Below the pieces are notes generated by a model. It worked only from the letters and a program-made list of their open reading frames with translations, had not been told where the DNA came from and made no database searches. From JBDTMC01 sp039934475 (lineage in GTDB: Bacteria; Acidobacteriota; Terriglobia; Bryobacterales; Bryobacteraceae): a stretch of 30,499 nucleotides of DNA. A program made the position numbers and the translations under genes. Shown here piece by piece: positions 6,552-14,924 of this stretch. The stretch spans positions 1-30,499 of the forward strand of contig JBDTMC010000027.1 in NCBI GenBank assembly GCA_039934475.1. Reading direction: 5' to 3'. Every line of letters starts with the position of its first letter. Positions within the stretch are counted from its first letter, which is position 1.

Positions 6552-7994
6552 TTACTCTGCGTCACGCACTGCCTCGCCTTCGCCCTGTGTGATCAAAGCC
6601 GCGCCCCGCTGAAGCGCGCCGGGGTTACGCCATTCGCGCCATTGCATGTAGCCAAAGCCAATGGCGAGTGACGCGACAAACAGGTAGGGCATGAGGCTAT
6701 ATGGCCAACCGGGTTCCGGGTAGACGGTGACAAACAGCACGGGCAGCAGGGCGAGGGTGCCGACCCACGGGACTATGACGTGTTGCAAAAGGGTGTAGTG
6801 TGCCTGCTGTTCGCGCTTCATATAGCGAGTCAGAGCGAGGTTCGCCATGACGTATAGGATGATCACGGCGAGAGTGGCGATGGTGCCAAGCGAACCGAGG
6901 ATGGTATCGGGTTGCAGCAGGAAACCGACGAGAAAGATTGCCACGACGCTGGCGACTTGCACCACTCCAATCGCGAACGTGGGCGTCCGATGGACAGGAT
7001 GAATGCGACCGAAACTCGCAGGGAGCGTGCCCGCGCGGCCCATGGTGTACATCACGCGGGACGCCGAGTTGGTGCAGGCCAGGCCAACACCAACGGCGCT
7101 GTTGATGATGGCAAGGACAACCAACCACCATCCAGCACCCCACAGCGTATGGCCCAAGACATAATACGGATTGGCGTTGGACGCGAAAGCCGCCATGTTG
7201 CCGGTGCCCCAACCGATGGCGCTGGCATAAGACGTGAAGATGTAGAAGACGCCAATGCTGCCGAGCGAAAGCATAATCGCCTGGCCGATGAACTTGCCGG
7301 GAAGCTTTGCCTCCTGCGCCAGAGGCGCCGGCGCTTCGAATCCGCTTAACGCGAGGATGGAGAAGACCATTCCGGCGAGGACGCCCGAAAAGTGATGCGG
7401 GGCAGCGGATGGCGTCAGTGGGGCAACGTAAGACGAGCCAGGTCCGGGATGGATGAGGAAGGTGATGGCAAGGGCCAACATGATGAGGAGTTCCAGACCT
7501 CCCAAGACCGCCGTGACATGAGCCGAAAGCTGGATGCCGTGGTGCGTCAGCGCCCAGACCAGGGCAATGGTCACCAGCACGAAGACCCACCATGGGATGT
7601 TTACCTGGAACTGGGTTTTGAGCATCTCGGATAGCAGGTAGCCGAGGTAACCTGTACTTCCGGCGGGGCCGAGGACTTCATAGAGCAAGTAGCTCCAAGT
7701 CGCCATGAAGCCAGTGCGGCTGCCAAGCCCACGCGTGGCAAAGGAGTAGTAGCCTCCACTCGACGGCACGTAGCGAGAGAACTGGGCCACGGTGTTCCCG
7801 ATGAAGAAGCAGATAATCGTTGCGAGCAAGAATGAGAGCGGCATCACCGGTCCCGCGTGCAGGGCGATGATCGGAAATGTAAGCGCAATGTTGGTGGCAG
7901 GTGCGATGTGCGTTATGCCGTGGAGCACCAGTTCGGGCAGACCGAGCGAATTACGCCGCAGTTGAGGATCGGGATGTGTGGTTGTCGCGCTCAT
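6552..7994 (-). CDS. APC-superfamily amino acid permease
   Basis: A 480-residue polytopic inner-membrane protein with about 12 hydrophobic segments. The N-terminal stretch LPELVLHGITHIAPAT and the first helices up to FSRYVPSSGGYYSFATRGLG match amino acid/polyamine/organocation transporters. The Gly-rich region SSGGYYSF in helix 3 and GMVFSILALSGFEAPAPLAQE in helix 6 are typical substrate-site elements. The substrate is not predictable; amino acids or amines are likely. The frame opens earlier (8051), but the ATG at 7994 (MSATTTHP) forms an ATGA overlap with the stop of the upstream M24-like gene, so coupled translation is the best reading. The 3' end lies next to the relic repeat. The pairing with a peptidase-fold protein suggests a shared substrate. 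Confidence 0.9.
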   Translation of the reverse strand: MSATTTHPDPQLRRNSLGLPELVLHGITHIAPATNIALTFPIIALHAGPVMPLSFLLATIICFFIGNTVAQFSRYVPSSGGYYSFATRGLGSRTGFMATWSYLLYEVLGPAGSTGYLGYLLSEMLKTQFQVNIPWWVFVLVTIALVWALTHHGIQLSAHVTAVLGGLELLIMLALAITFLIHPGPGSSYVAPLTPSAAPHHFSGVLAGMVFSILALSGFEAPAPLAQEAKLPGKFIGQAIMLSLGSIGVFYIFTSYASAIGWGTGNMAAFASNANPYYVLGHTLWGAGWWLVVLAIINSAVGVGLACTNSASRVMYTMGRAGTLPASFGRIHPVHRTPTFAIGVVQVASVVAIFLVGFLLQPDTILGSLGTIATLAVIILYVMANLALTRYMKREQQAHYTLLQHVIVPWVGTLALLPVLFVTVYPEPGWPYSLMPYLFVASLAIGFGYMQWREWRNPGALQRGAALITQGEGEAVRDAE

Positions 7995-9385
7995 TTGTCC
8001 AACGCCAGTACCGTATTGGGCTTCAGAAAAAACGGCGGCACAATCGCGCACGTATTCGACAGCGGCAGAACCTCCTCTGGCAACTCGATTCCGAGTACAT
8101 CGGTCATAAACGACCGCCTCTTTTGGCAGCGGTCATAACAGTCTGGAGCGCATTCTTTCAGCTGTCTTCGCAATTCCGCATCGGCGATCACAATGCCGTC
8201 TTCCATGCGCGTCGAGAAGTACTGCGGGGATGACGGGATGACGTCTACCTGGATCGCCATGCCCGACGCCACCGGAATTTCGGAGCCCGCATAGAACGGG
8301 GAACTCATCCATTCGTCCAGGTGGATCAAGTGGCCAGGGTTGAGGTAGATGCCGAACTTCTCGAACGGCAGGCGGGCCTGAATCAGACTGTGAACGGCGT
8401 GTCCCGGAGTACCGAGCTTCATCATTCCGAACCATTCGCCCAACGCTTCAAAGTACGGTCCGGCAAAGGACGAAACGTAATCCGAGGCCGCAGGTGGAAG
8501 GTCCGCGGCGCTCTCGGCGATCCAACCGGCGCGGCAGATGTTACTACCCCAGTAGGCAATATTGAAGGCTAGCGGTTGGCCGCGACGGACGATTTCGCCG
8601 CTCGGTCCGCACAGGCCGTAAGGGACGTTGCCGCCGGTGACGAAGGTGAGGTGGCAACTGAGCGGTTCTCCATTCAGCCGGGCGGCCTCCACCGCCGCAT
8701 GGTCGGTCATGCCCTCGCGCAGGGCAAAGATCATGCGGGTTGCGGCTTCGGCGGCCTGGCAATTGGTGTACTCGAACGCGGCGATTTCAAAAGGCGAGCA
8801 CTTGGCGCGGAGGCCATAACCGGGGTGCATCAACAAATCAGCGGCGTTGAGCACTTTGTCCGGACCTGCCAGATTGCGGAGTGTATCGGCGATGTATGAG
8901 GGGATGTCGAGATGGCCGGGTTCAGCGAAATATTTGTATCCGATGGCGCCGACGGTCGCGGCCGGACCGATGCCTTCCTCGGCGAGAATCTCGCGCAAGG
9001 CGCGGCTCCGTTCTCGCGGCTGACCCAAAAGGGAGAACGTCTGGAAAAGCTCATGGCGCATCAGTCCCGTACTGTGCAGAGAGCTGATGCCGAGGTAGGC
9101 CTCGCACTCGTTTCCGACGAGGATGAGCGGCGTGCCCGACTTGCCGACGATGAGAAGCGATTCTTCGAAGCGTGGATCGAACCCCGTGAGGTACGCCAGG
9201 TTGGCGAAGTGCTCGCGATCGCCATAGACAACGGCGTGGGTGAAGCCGCGTTCTTCCATCTTGGCGCGAAGGTTATCGATGCGCGCCTGCAGTTCCGACG
9301 CGGGGGGACGCGGTGGACAGGCAGCCACGCCGAACTGAGGCCAGTCGATTTCGATAAGGCGATGCCTGCGGGATCGGGAGGACAT
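7991..9385 (-). CDS. M24 (pita-bread) peptidase-family protein with altered metal ligands
   Basis: A 464-residue protein with the creatinase/prolidase two-domain layout: an N-terminal domain (YGDREHFANLAYLTGFDPRFEESLL, a stretch typical of Xaa-Pro aminopeptidases, cited here by its first and last motifs) and a C-terminal pita-bread domain from about residue 210. Five metal ligands (Asp, Asp, His, Glu, Glu) are expected. Here the two Asp positions appear as Asn (AFNIAYWGSNICRAG), the His is kept (NPGHLIHL), the first Glu is Asp (MAIQVDVIP) and the last Glu is kept (TRMEDGIVI). It may therefore be a metal-free hydrolase, like creatinase, or a non-catalytic relative. It is the first gene of a two-gene operon with the APC permease (ATGA overlap). 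No clear ribosome binding site precedes 9385. Confidence 0.82.
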   Translation of the reverse strand: MSSRSRRHRLIEIDWPQFGVAACPPRPPASELQARIDNLRAKMEERGFTHAVVYGDREHFANLAYLTGFDPRFEESLLIVGKSGTPLILVGNECEAYLGISSLHSTGLMRHELFQTFSLLGQPRERSRALREILAEEGIGPAATVGAIGYKYFAEPGHLDIPSYIADTLRNLAGPDKVLNAADLLMHPGYGLRAKCSPFEIAAFEYTNCQAAEAATRMIFALREGMTDHAAVEAARLNGEPLSCHLTFVTGGNVPYGLCGPSGEIVRRGQPLAFNIAYWGSNICRAGWIAESAADLPPAASDYVSSFAGPYFEALGEWFGMMKLGTPGHAVHSLIQARLPFEKFGIYLNPGHLIHLDEWMSSPFYAGSEIPVASGMAIQVDVIPSSPQYFSTRMEDGIVIADAELRRQLKECAPDCYDRCQKRRSFMTDVLGIELPEEVLPLSNTCAIVPPFFLKPNTVLALDK

Positions 9386-9453
9386 AGGCCAACCATGATA
9401 CGAAGAACTCCCCGCGTATTGAAAGCCGGTCCGATTCGTGTCAACCTTGCCTC

Positions 9454-11277
9454 ATGCCCAAACTGCTATTGCTTCTGGCGCCCCTCGTGTTGCTGGGGGC
9501 TGACGGCAACTGGACTAGCTGGGGACACGACGCGGGCGGCACCCGGTATTCGCCGCTAAAACAAATTAACCGCGGCAATGTCGAAAAACTCAAACAGGCG
9601 TGGGAGTTCCACACCGAGGAAGCGACCACTGCGAAATCGGCGTTTGAAGCCACGCCACTGTTTGTCGATGGCGTGCTCTACTTGAGTACGCCGTTCAACC
9701 AGGTGATCGCGCTCGATGCGGCTACGGGCCAACAGAAGTGGCGTTATAACCCGGAGATCAGCAAGAAGACCAGCCATTCGGAGGAGACCTCGCGCGGTGT
9801 CTCCTATTGGCGCAATCCGCAGGGCGGCGGGCGCATCTTCGTCGGTACGCTTGACGCCCGTCTCATCGCCCTCGACGCCGCAACCGGGAAGCCGTGCGAC
9901 GATTTCGGCAGAGCCGGGGCCGTGGACCTCAGCGAAGGCGTCGAGATCCATTCGCGTGGCGACTATCAGGTCACCTCGCCTCCGGCCATCGTCGGCGATC
10001 GCGTCATCACGGGCTCGTCGATCGGCGACAACCGCGCCGTGAATGTGGAGCGCGGCACGGTGCGCGCCTACGATGTCCGCAGCGGCAAGCTGAGTTGGAA
10101 ATGGGACCCCATCCCGTGGGCTGAGGAAGCCAAACTGCGCACGGGCGCGGCCAACGCCTGGGGTGTGCTGGCCGCCGACTCGCAGCGCGATATGGTCTTC
10201 ATCCCAACCGGCAGTGCGAGCCCCGATTTCTATGGAGGTGTGCGGCCCGGCGATAATCGCAACGCCAACTCGGTGGTTGCTTTGCGCGCTTCGACGGGCG
10301 AGCAGTTGTGGGCCTTCCAGGTTGTGCACCATGACCTTTGGGACTACGACGTAGCGTCGCAGCCCACGTTGTTCACATACAAGGGCAAGCCGGCGGTGGC
10401 CGTGAGCACCAAGATGGGATTTGTCTTTGTGCTCGACCGGCTCACTGGCAAACCTTTGGTCCCGGTGGAGGAACGACCAGTTCCCAAGAGTGACATGGAG
10501 GGTGAAACGACATCACCCACGCAGCCGTTTCCCGCATTTGAACCGCTCTCGCCGATGTCGTTGAAGGCGGAGGAAGCATGGGGCAAGAATGCCGAGGACA
10601 AGGAATGGTGCCGGGCCTACATCGCCAAACTGCGCAACGAAGGTACGTTCACTCCGCCTAGCATCGGGGGCAGTCTCTTCTTCCCGGGTAACGTTGGAGG
10701 CGTGAACTGGGGTTCAGCGGCGGTGGACGAGAAGGCCGGCATCCTGGTGGCGAATACCAACCGTCTGGCGACGATGGTGCGCCTGATCCCGCGGGCGGAC
10801 CTGGAGGCAGCACGAAAGAATACGGGTGAGAACCGGCTGGCGGGCGAATTCGGACGGCAGACCGGCGCGCCCTACGCCGTGTACCGCGAACCGCTGTTAG
10901 CGAAGAGCCGCGGCCTGTGCAACGCGCCACCGTGGGGCACAGTGACCGCGCTCGATCTGAAGACCGGCAAGAAGAAGTGGGAGACGCCGCTGGGCGATTC
11001 CTGGGGTGCGGGCCGAGGAACGCTGAACCTCGGCGGGCCGATCGTCACTGCCGGAAAACTGGTGATCACGGCGGCGACCGTGGACACCGCCATCCGCGCC
11101 TTCGACCTCGAAACCGGAAAGGAGATTTGGAAAGGCGCGCTGCCCGCCAGTGCCCAGGCCACGCCCATGACCTACGAATGGCAGGGCCGCCAGTACGTTG
11201 TGATCTGTGCCGGAGGGCACGGCAAACTGGGAACAAAACGGGGCGATTCCGTGGTGGCATTCGCACTGCCAAAGTAG
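9454..11277 (+). CDS. PQQ-dependent dehydrogenase (quinoprotein glucose dehydrogenase-like), exported
   Basis: A 607-residue protein with a short signal peptide (MPKLLLLLAPLVLLGADG) and an eight-bladed beta-propeller built from repeats such as VIALDAATGQQKWRY, LIALDAATGKPCDDFG, VVALRASTGEQLWAF and VTALDLKTGKKKWETP. Each carries the AxDxxTGxxxW docking motif of quinoproteins. The segment VVHHDLWDYDVASQPTL holds the conserved acidic residues near PQQ in membrane glucose dehydrogenases. The N-terminal membrane domain of Gcd and the C-terminal cytochrome c domain (CxxCH) of alcohol dehydrogenases are both absent, so it is a soluble periplasmic form. The substrate is an alcohol or sugar, not determinable here. 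No PQQ-synthesis genes are in the window. It stands alone, 39 bp before hpnH, and ends with TAG. Confidence 0.88.
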   Translation: MPKLLLLLAPLVLLGADGNWTSWGHDAGGTRYSPLKQINRGNVEKLKQAWEFHTEEATTAKSAFEATPLFVDGVLYLSTPFNQVIALDAATGQQKWRYNPEISKKTSHSEETSRGVSYWRNPQGGGRIFVGTLDARLIALDAATGKPCDDFGRAGAVDLSEGVEIHSRGDYQVTSPPAIVGDRVITGSSIGDNRAVNVERGTVRAYDVRSGKLSWKWDPIPWAEEAKLRTGAANAWGVLAADSQRDMVFIPTGSASPDFYGGVRPGDNRNANSVVALRASTGEQLWAFQVVHHDLWDYDVASQPTLFTYKGKPAVAVSTKMGFVFVLDRLTGKPLVPVEERPVPKSDMEGETTSPTQPFPAFEPLSPMSLKAEEAWGKNAEDKEWCRAYIAKLRNEGTFTPPSIGGSLFFPGNVGGVNWGSAAVDEKAGILVANTNRLATMVRLIPRADLEAARKNTGENRLAGEFGRQTGAPYAVYREPLLAKSRGLCNAPPWGTVTALDLKTGKKKWETPLGDSWGAGRGTLNLGGPIVTAGKLVITAATVDTAIRAFDLETGKEIWKGALPASAQATPMTYEWQGRQYVVICAGGHGKLGTKRGDSVVAFALPK

Positions 11278-11316
11278 TCGTATACTTGTTATAAGCCCTG
11301 GTTTTCTAACCTCACT

Positions 11317-12444
11317 ATGCCTGTACCCGTTTCCCAGATGTGGACGGTCGCCACTTACGTCCTAAAGCAGAAGCTGAAAGGACGGAAGAGGTACCCGTTT
11401 GTGGTAATGCTGGAGCCGCTGTTCCGCTGCAACCTGGCCTGCGCGGGGTGCGGCAAGATCCAGTATCCGGCACACGTGTTGAAGATGAATCTCTCGCCGG
11501 AGCAGTGCTTCAAGGCGGTAGACGAAGCCGGCGCACCCACCGTCGCCATCCCCGGCGGCGAGCCGCTGATGCACCCGCAGATTCATGAGATTGTGGAAGG
11601 CCTGGTGGCCCGTAAGAAGTACATTTACCTCTGCACCAACGCACTGCTATTGAAAGAGAAGCTGCACCTGTTTAAGCCGAGCAAGTACTTGAGCTTCAGC
11701 GTGCATGTGGACGGGCAGAAGGACGACCACGACTTTGCGGTGTGCCGCGAGGGTGGTTTTGAGATCGCTCTCGACGCGGTTCGCGAGGCCGTGAAGAAGG
11801 GCTTTCGCGTCACCACAAACACAACGCTCTTCGATGGCGCGGACCCGAAGCGCGTGCGCGCGTTCTTCGACGAGATGATGGAACTGGGTGTAGAGGGCAT
11901 GATGCTCTCGCCGGGCTATAGCTACGACAAGGCTCCCGACCAGGGCCACTTCCTGGGCAAGGATGTGACGCGGCAGTTGTTCCGCACCATCCTTTCGAAC
12001 CGCAAGAAGAACTGGGACTTCAATCAATCGGCCTTGTTCCTCGAGTTCCTGATGGGAAATATCGACTACAACTGCAAGCCGTGGGGCATGCCGACGTACA
12101 ACCTCTTCGGCTGGCAGAAGCCTTGCTATCTGCTGCAGGACGGCTACGCCGATACGTTCGAAGAGCTGATGCAATCCACGGAGTGGGACAACTACGGGGC
12201 GGAATCGGGCAATCCGAAGTGCGCCAACTGCATGGTGCATAGCGGCTACGAGGCGGCTGCGGTGGACGATACTTTCAGTTCCTGGGGCGGGCTGCTGCGG
12301 ACCGTTCGCTCAATGGTTGGCTGGAAGCATGCCGATCCGATAGAGGCGGAGAACCTGCGCAAGCCGTCGCGGCCAACGCACGCCGAGTTGGTGCAGGTGA
12401 GCCTGGCGAGCCCGCGCAAAGCCGAAGAAGAAGTCAACGCATGA
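11317..12444 (+). CDS. hpnH: Adenosyl-hopene transferase HpnH (radical SAM)
   Basis: A 375-residue radical-SAM enzyme that attaches 5'-deoxyadenosine to diploptene to give adenosylhopane, the first step of extended (C35) hopanoid side-chain synthesis. The 4Fe-4S cluster motif is Cys38, Cys42, Cys45 (CNLACAGC). The surrounding VLKQKLKGRKRYPFVVMLEP and PGGEPLMHPQI are characteristic of HpnH. A C-terminal Cys-rich stretch (GNPKCANCMVHSGYEAAA) is also typical. The length fits the family. The squalene-hopene cyclase and other hpn genes are not in the window. Its TGA overlaps the ATG of the next gene (ATGA), so the two are coupled. Confidence 0.95.
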   Translation: MPVPVSQMWTVATYVLKQKLKGRKRYPFVVMLEPLFRCNLACAGCGKIQYPAHVLKMNLSPEQCFKAVDEAGAPTVAIPGGEPLMHPQIHEIVEGLVARKKYIYLCTNALLLKEKLHLFKPSKYLSFSVHVDGQKDDHDFAVCREGGFEIALDAVREAVKKGFRVTTNTTLFDGADPKRVRAFFDEMMELGVEGMMLSPGYSYDKAPDQGHFLGKDVTRQLFRTILSNRKKNWDFNQSALFLEFLMGNIDYNCKPWGMPTYNLFGWQKPCYLLQDGYADTFEELMQSTEWDNYGAESGNPKCANCMVHSGYEAAAVDDTFSSWGGLLRTVRSMVGWKHADPIEAENLRKPSRPTHAELVQVSLASPRKAEEEVNA

Positions 12445-12779
12445 CCGCCGTGAGTGACGACGAACAACTGCGCCAGGGCTTGGAAAAAGCTTTCGATTAC
12501 CGCGGCGACGTCACCATTACGAAGAAAGACGGCACGAAGCTGGAAGGCTATCTCTTCGATCGCCGGACCGCTGCCACGCTGCAAGACTCCGTGGTCCGCA
12601 TCATGCCCAAGGACAGCGCGGATAGGATCAGGGTTTCCTACGCCGAGATCGCCGCGGTGGAGTTCACCGGGCGCGATACCGCCGCCGGCAAGAGTTGGGA
12701 AGCGTGGGTGAAGAAGTACTTCGAGAAGAAAGCCGCAGGCGAAACGAATATTCAGATCGAGCCTGAGAAGCTCGACTGA
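12441..12779 (+). CDS. Small protein coupled to hpnH, unknown function
   Basis: A 112-residue hydrophilic protein with no signal peptide or membrane segment. The central part (about residues 20-76) reads as alternating strands: DVTITKKDGTKLEGYLFDRR, then VVRIMPKDSADRIRVSYAEI and AAVEFTGRD. This resembles a small SH3- or Sm-like barrel. It is followed by a charged helix (SWEAWVKKYFEKKAAG). I do not recognise the family. Coupling to hpnH by an ATGA overlap points to a job connected with adenosylhopane formation, perhaps as an accessory subunit, but that is inference from position only. Its last 28 bp overlap the convergent osmoprotectant-binding-protein gene. Confidence 0.8.
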   Translation: MTAVSDDEQLRQGLEKAFDYRGDVTITKKDGTKLEGYLFDRRTAATLQDSVVRIMPKDSADRIRVSYAEIAAVEFTGRDTAAGKSWEAWVKKYFEKKAAGETNIQIEPEKLD

Positions 12780-13621
12780 AGGAATTCGGCCGCCACGTCT
12801 TTCACCTGCCGATGTTTCCCGTCCACGGCGTAGTTCAGCTTCTGCATCGTCTGATCGTTCAACTTCCCTGAGAGTTCTTTTAAAGCCTCGCCAAGCTGAG
12901 GGTGCCGCCCCAGGGATTCGTTGCGCGCGACAACGGCGCATTCGTACGGTGGGAAGTAGTGCCTGTCGTCCTGCAGCGTCTTCACGTCGAGCACCGACAG
13001 CATCCCATCCGTCGAACTGGCGGCCACCATATCCACCTTGTTCGATTGCAGGGCCGAATAGAGCAGACCCAGATCCATGGACACTGGCGCGCCTTCCCCC
13101 TTCAGACTGTACGCTTTCACCAAGCCGGGAAGGCCATCGGGACGCTGGAGAAATTCATAGCCAACGCCGAGACGCCAGGTGCGGGACTGGGCGGCCTTGG
13201 ACATGGTGCCGTAACTCGCGTCAGCGGAACGAACCACCATCGCGAACGTATTGTTGAAGCCTAACGGGGGTAGCCAGACGAGGCCATACATGGCGTAACC
13301 GGCGCGCACCTGCTCCAGCACTTTGGCGGCATCGCTGACGGGTTGGCGCTTTAAGACTGCGGTGAGCGCGGTCCCCGTATATTCGGGATAGAGGTCGATT
13401 CCGCCGCTGATTAGTGCCTGATGGGCGAGCAGCGTTCCTCCAAGGTTCAGTTTGCGGTCCACGGTGACGTGCAGCCGGCGCTCAATGTGCTGCGCCACGA
13501 TCTCGCCCAGCAGCACGCTCTCCGTGAAGTTCTTCGAGCCTACGACGATCTTCTTCGGTCCGCCGCAGGAGGCGCAGAAGAGCAGCGCAATCAGGCTGGC
13601 GAGAGTTTTCGTTCGATCCAT
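12752..13621 (-). CDS. OpuC/OsmX-type osmoprotectant-binding lipoprotein
   Basis: A 289-residue substrate-binding protein of the quaternary-amine uptake type (glycine betaine, choline or related). The signature IVVGSKNFTESVLLGEIVAQ follows the signal sequence, and GGIDLYPEYTGTAL is the second family hallmark. The N-terminus MDRTKTLASLIALLFCASC ends in a possible lipobox (CASC, Cys19), an imperfect match because Cys sits at -3; membrane anchoring is therefore likely but not certain. It is the last gene of the ABC operon and starts 31 bp inside the permease gene. The substrate cannot be decided from the residues I can read. Confidence 0.9.
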   Translation of the reverse strand: MDRTKTLASLIALLFCASCGGPKKIVVGSKNFTESVLLGEIVAQHIERRLHVTVDRKLNLGGTLLAHQALISGGIDLYPEYTGTALTAVLKRQPVSDAAKVLEQVRAGYAMYGLVWLPPLGFNNTFAMVVRSADASYGTMSKAAQSRTWRLGVGYEFLQRPDGLPGLVKAYSLKGEGAPVSMDLGLLYSALQSNKVDMVAASSTDGMLSVLDVKTLQDDRHYFPPYECAVVARNESLGRHPQLGEALKELSGKLNDQTMQKLNYAVDGKHRQVKDVAAEFLQSSFSGSI

Positions 13622-14196
13622 CCGAGTCCCCCATCGGCGAGCAACGCCATGGCCGCGGCCGGCACGGCACCCGCCAGAATCGTATTAGTATCCACCATGG
13701 CAATGCCGCGAAAGATGAAGACGCCGAGGCCTCCGCCGCCGATGGCCGCGGCGATGGTGGCTCCGCCGATAGTCGCTACGGTGGCGATGCGTATGCCGGC
13801 CAATATTGCCGGCGCAGCTAAGGGCAACTCGACTTGCAGCAGGATCTGGCGGCGGCTCATGCCCATCGCTTCGGCGGATTCGCGGACACCGGCATCGACG
13901 CCGAGAATGCCGAGGGTGGTGTTCTTGAGGATGGGCAGCAGCGCGTAGAGCACCAAGGCGATGATCGCGGTCTGCTTGCCGATGCCCCCAATCAAGGGCA
14001 AGGGCAGCAGGAAGCCAAACAGCGCGAGGCTGGGGATGGTCTGGACGAGGTTACTGAAACCGATCACCCAGCCACGCAAGGAGGGCCGGCGCGCGGCCCA
14101 GATGGCCGAGGGCACGGCGGCGGCGATGGCAATGCCCACCGAGAGTAACACCAGCCACAGATGCTCCAGTGAGAGTGTAAGGATCTCTTCTGTCAT
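13591..14196 (-). CDS. Osmoprotectant ABC transporter permease (OpuCB-like)
   Basis: A 201-residue inner-membrane protein with about five to six helices. The cytoplasmic EAA loop is present (ESAEAMGMSRRQILLQVELP, about residues 106-125), which docks on the ATPase. Segments FSNLVQTIPSLALFGFLLP and ATIAAAIGGGGLGVFIFRGI are typical of the OpuCB/YehW permeases. The length is normal for the compact, unfused form. Its ATG overlaps the ATPase stop (ATGA), and its 3' end overlaps the start of the binding-protein gene by 31 bp. All three genes are thus translationally linked in the order ATPase, permease, binding protein. Confidence 0.92.
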   Translation of the reverse strand: MTEEILTLSLEHLWLVLLSVGIAIAAAVPSAIWAARRPSLRGWVIGFSNLVQTIPSLALFGFLLPLPLIGGIGKQTAIIALVLYALLPILKNTTLGILGVDAGVRESAEAMGMSRRQILLQVELPLAAPAILAGIRIATVATIGGATIAAAIGGGGLGVFIFRGIAMVDTNTILAGAVPAAAMALLADGGLGWIERKLSPA

Positions 14197-14924
14197 AGGG
14201 TCCCCAGGAAGGCTCGGGCTTCGGCGCCCTCGGCTTTTAGAAACTCGTCCGGAGTGGCGATGGTTTCGATGGCTCCGTCTTTGAGGAGCACGATGCGCGT
14301 GGCGAGCATTAAGGCTTCGCGGATGTCGTGGGTGACGAAGAGCGCGGTTTTGTTGAGGTCGCGGCTGAGATTGAGGAACTGGCGCTGGAGTTCGAAGCGT
14401 GTCACCGGATCGAGCGCGCCGAAAGGCTCGTCCATCAGCAGTAGTGGGGGGTCGGCGGCGAGTGCGCGGGCGATGCCGACGCGCTGCTTCTGACCTCCGG
14501 AGAGCTGGCGCGGGTATCGGGCAGCGTAGTCGGCGTAGGGCAGGTTCACCTTGTTCATCATGAGTTCCACGCGCTCGCGAATGGCAGCCGGCTGCCAGCC
14601 TTCCAGTCGCGGCAAGAGGCCCACATTGGCCTCAACGGTGAAGTGCGGAAAGAGTCCGGAATCCTGGATGGCGTAGCCCATGCGGCGGCGGAGGCGGACG
14701 AGGTCCCAATCGCGCGTGGCGCGGCCTTCGAAGCGGAGTTCGCCGGAGGAAGGCTGCACCAAACCGTTGGCAGTCTTAAGCAGAGTCGTCTTGCCTGAGC
14801 CGCTGCGGCCGAGCAGGACCACCGTCTCGCCCCCATGGACGTCGAGGTTGATACCGCTAAGGATAGCGCGGCCGGCGATGCGGTAGGTGATGTCGCGGAA
14901 TTCGAGGATGGCGCCAGACGACAT
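14193..14924 (-). CDS. Osmoprotectant ABC transporter ATP-binding protein, short form
   Basis: A 243-residue ABC ATPase. In order: Walker A GRSGSGKTT (about 39-47), Q-loop AIQDSGLFPHF, signature LSGGQKQRVGIARALA, Walker B LLLMDEPFGALDP and the switch His in FVTHDIREAL. These features match OpuCA/ProV-type ATPases. The tandem CBS domains usual at the C-terminus of OpuCA are missing; the protein stops at ARAFLGTL. In Firmicutes those CBS domains sense ionic strength or bind c-di-AMP, so this transporter must be regulated otherwise. It is the first gene of its operon. Its ATG (14924-14922) shares two bases with the ATG of the divergent diadenylate cyclase gene, leaving no intergenic space. Confidence 0.92.
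   Translation of the reverse strand: MSSGAILEFRDITYRIAGRAILSGINLDVHGGETVVLLGRSGSGKTTLLKTANGLVQPSSGELRFEGRATRDWDLVRLRRRMGYAIQDSGLFPHFTVEANVGLLPRLEGWQPAAIRERVELMMNKVNLPYADYAARYPRQLSGGQKQRVGIARALAADPPLLLMDEPFGALDPVTRFELQRQFLNLSRDLNKTALFVTHDIREALMLATRIVLLKDGAIETIATPDEFLKAEGAEARAFLGTL

Noticed and set aside
9454..11277. Lanthanide-dependent methanol dehydrogenase (xoxF) or a quinohaemoprotein
   Set aside because: No CxxCH haem motif is present, no cytochrome gene is adjacent, and the best-matching segment (VVHHDLWDYD) is of the glucose dehydrogenase type.
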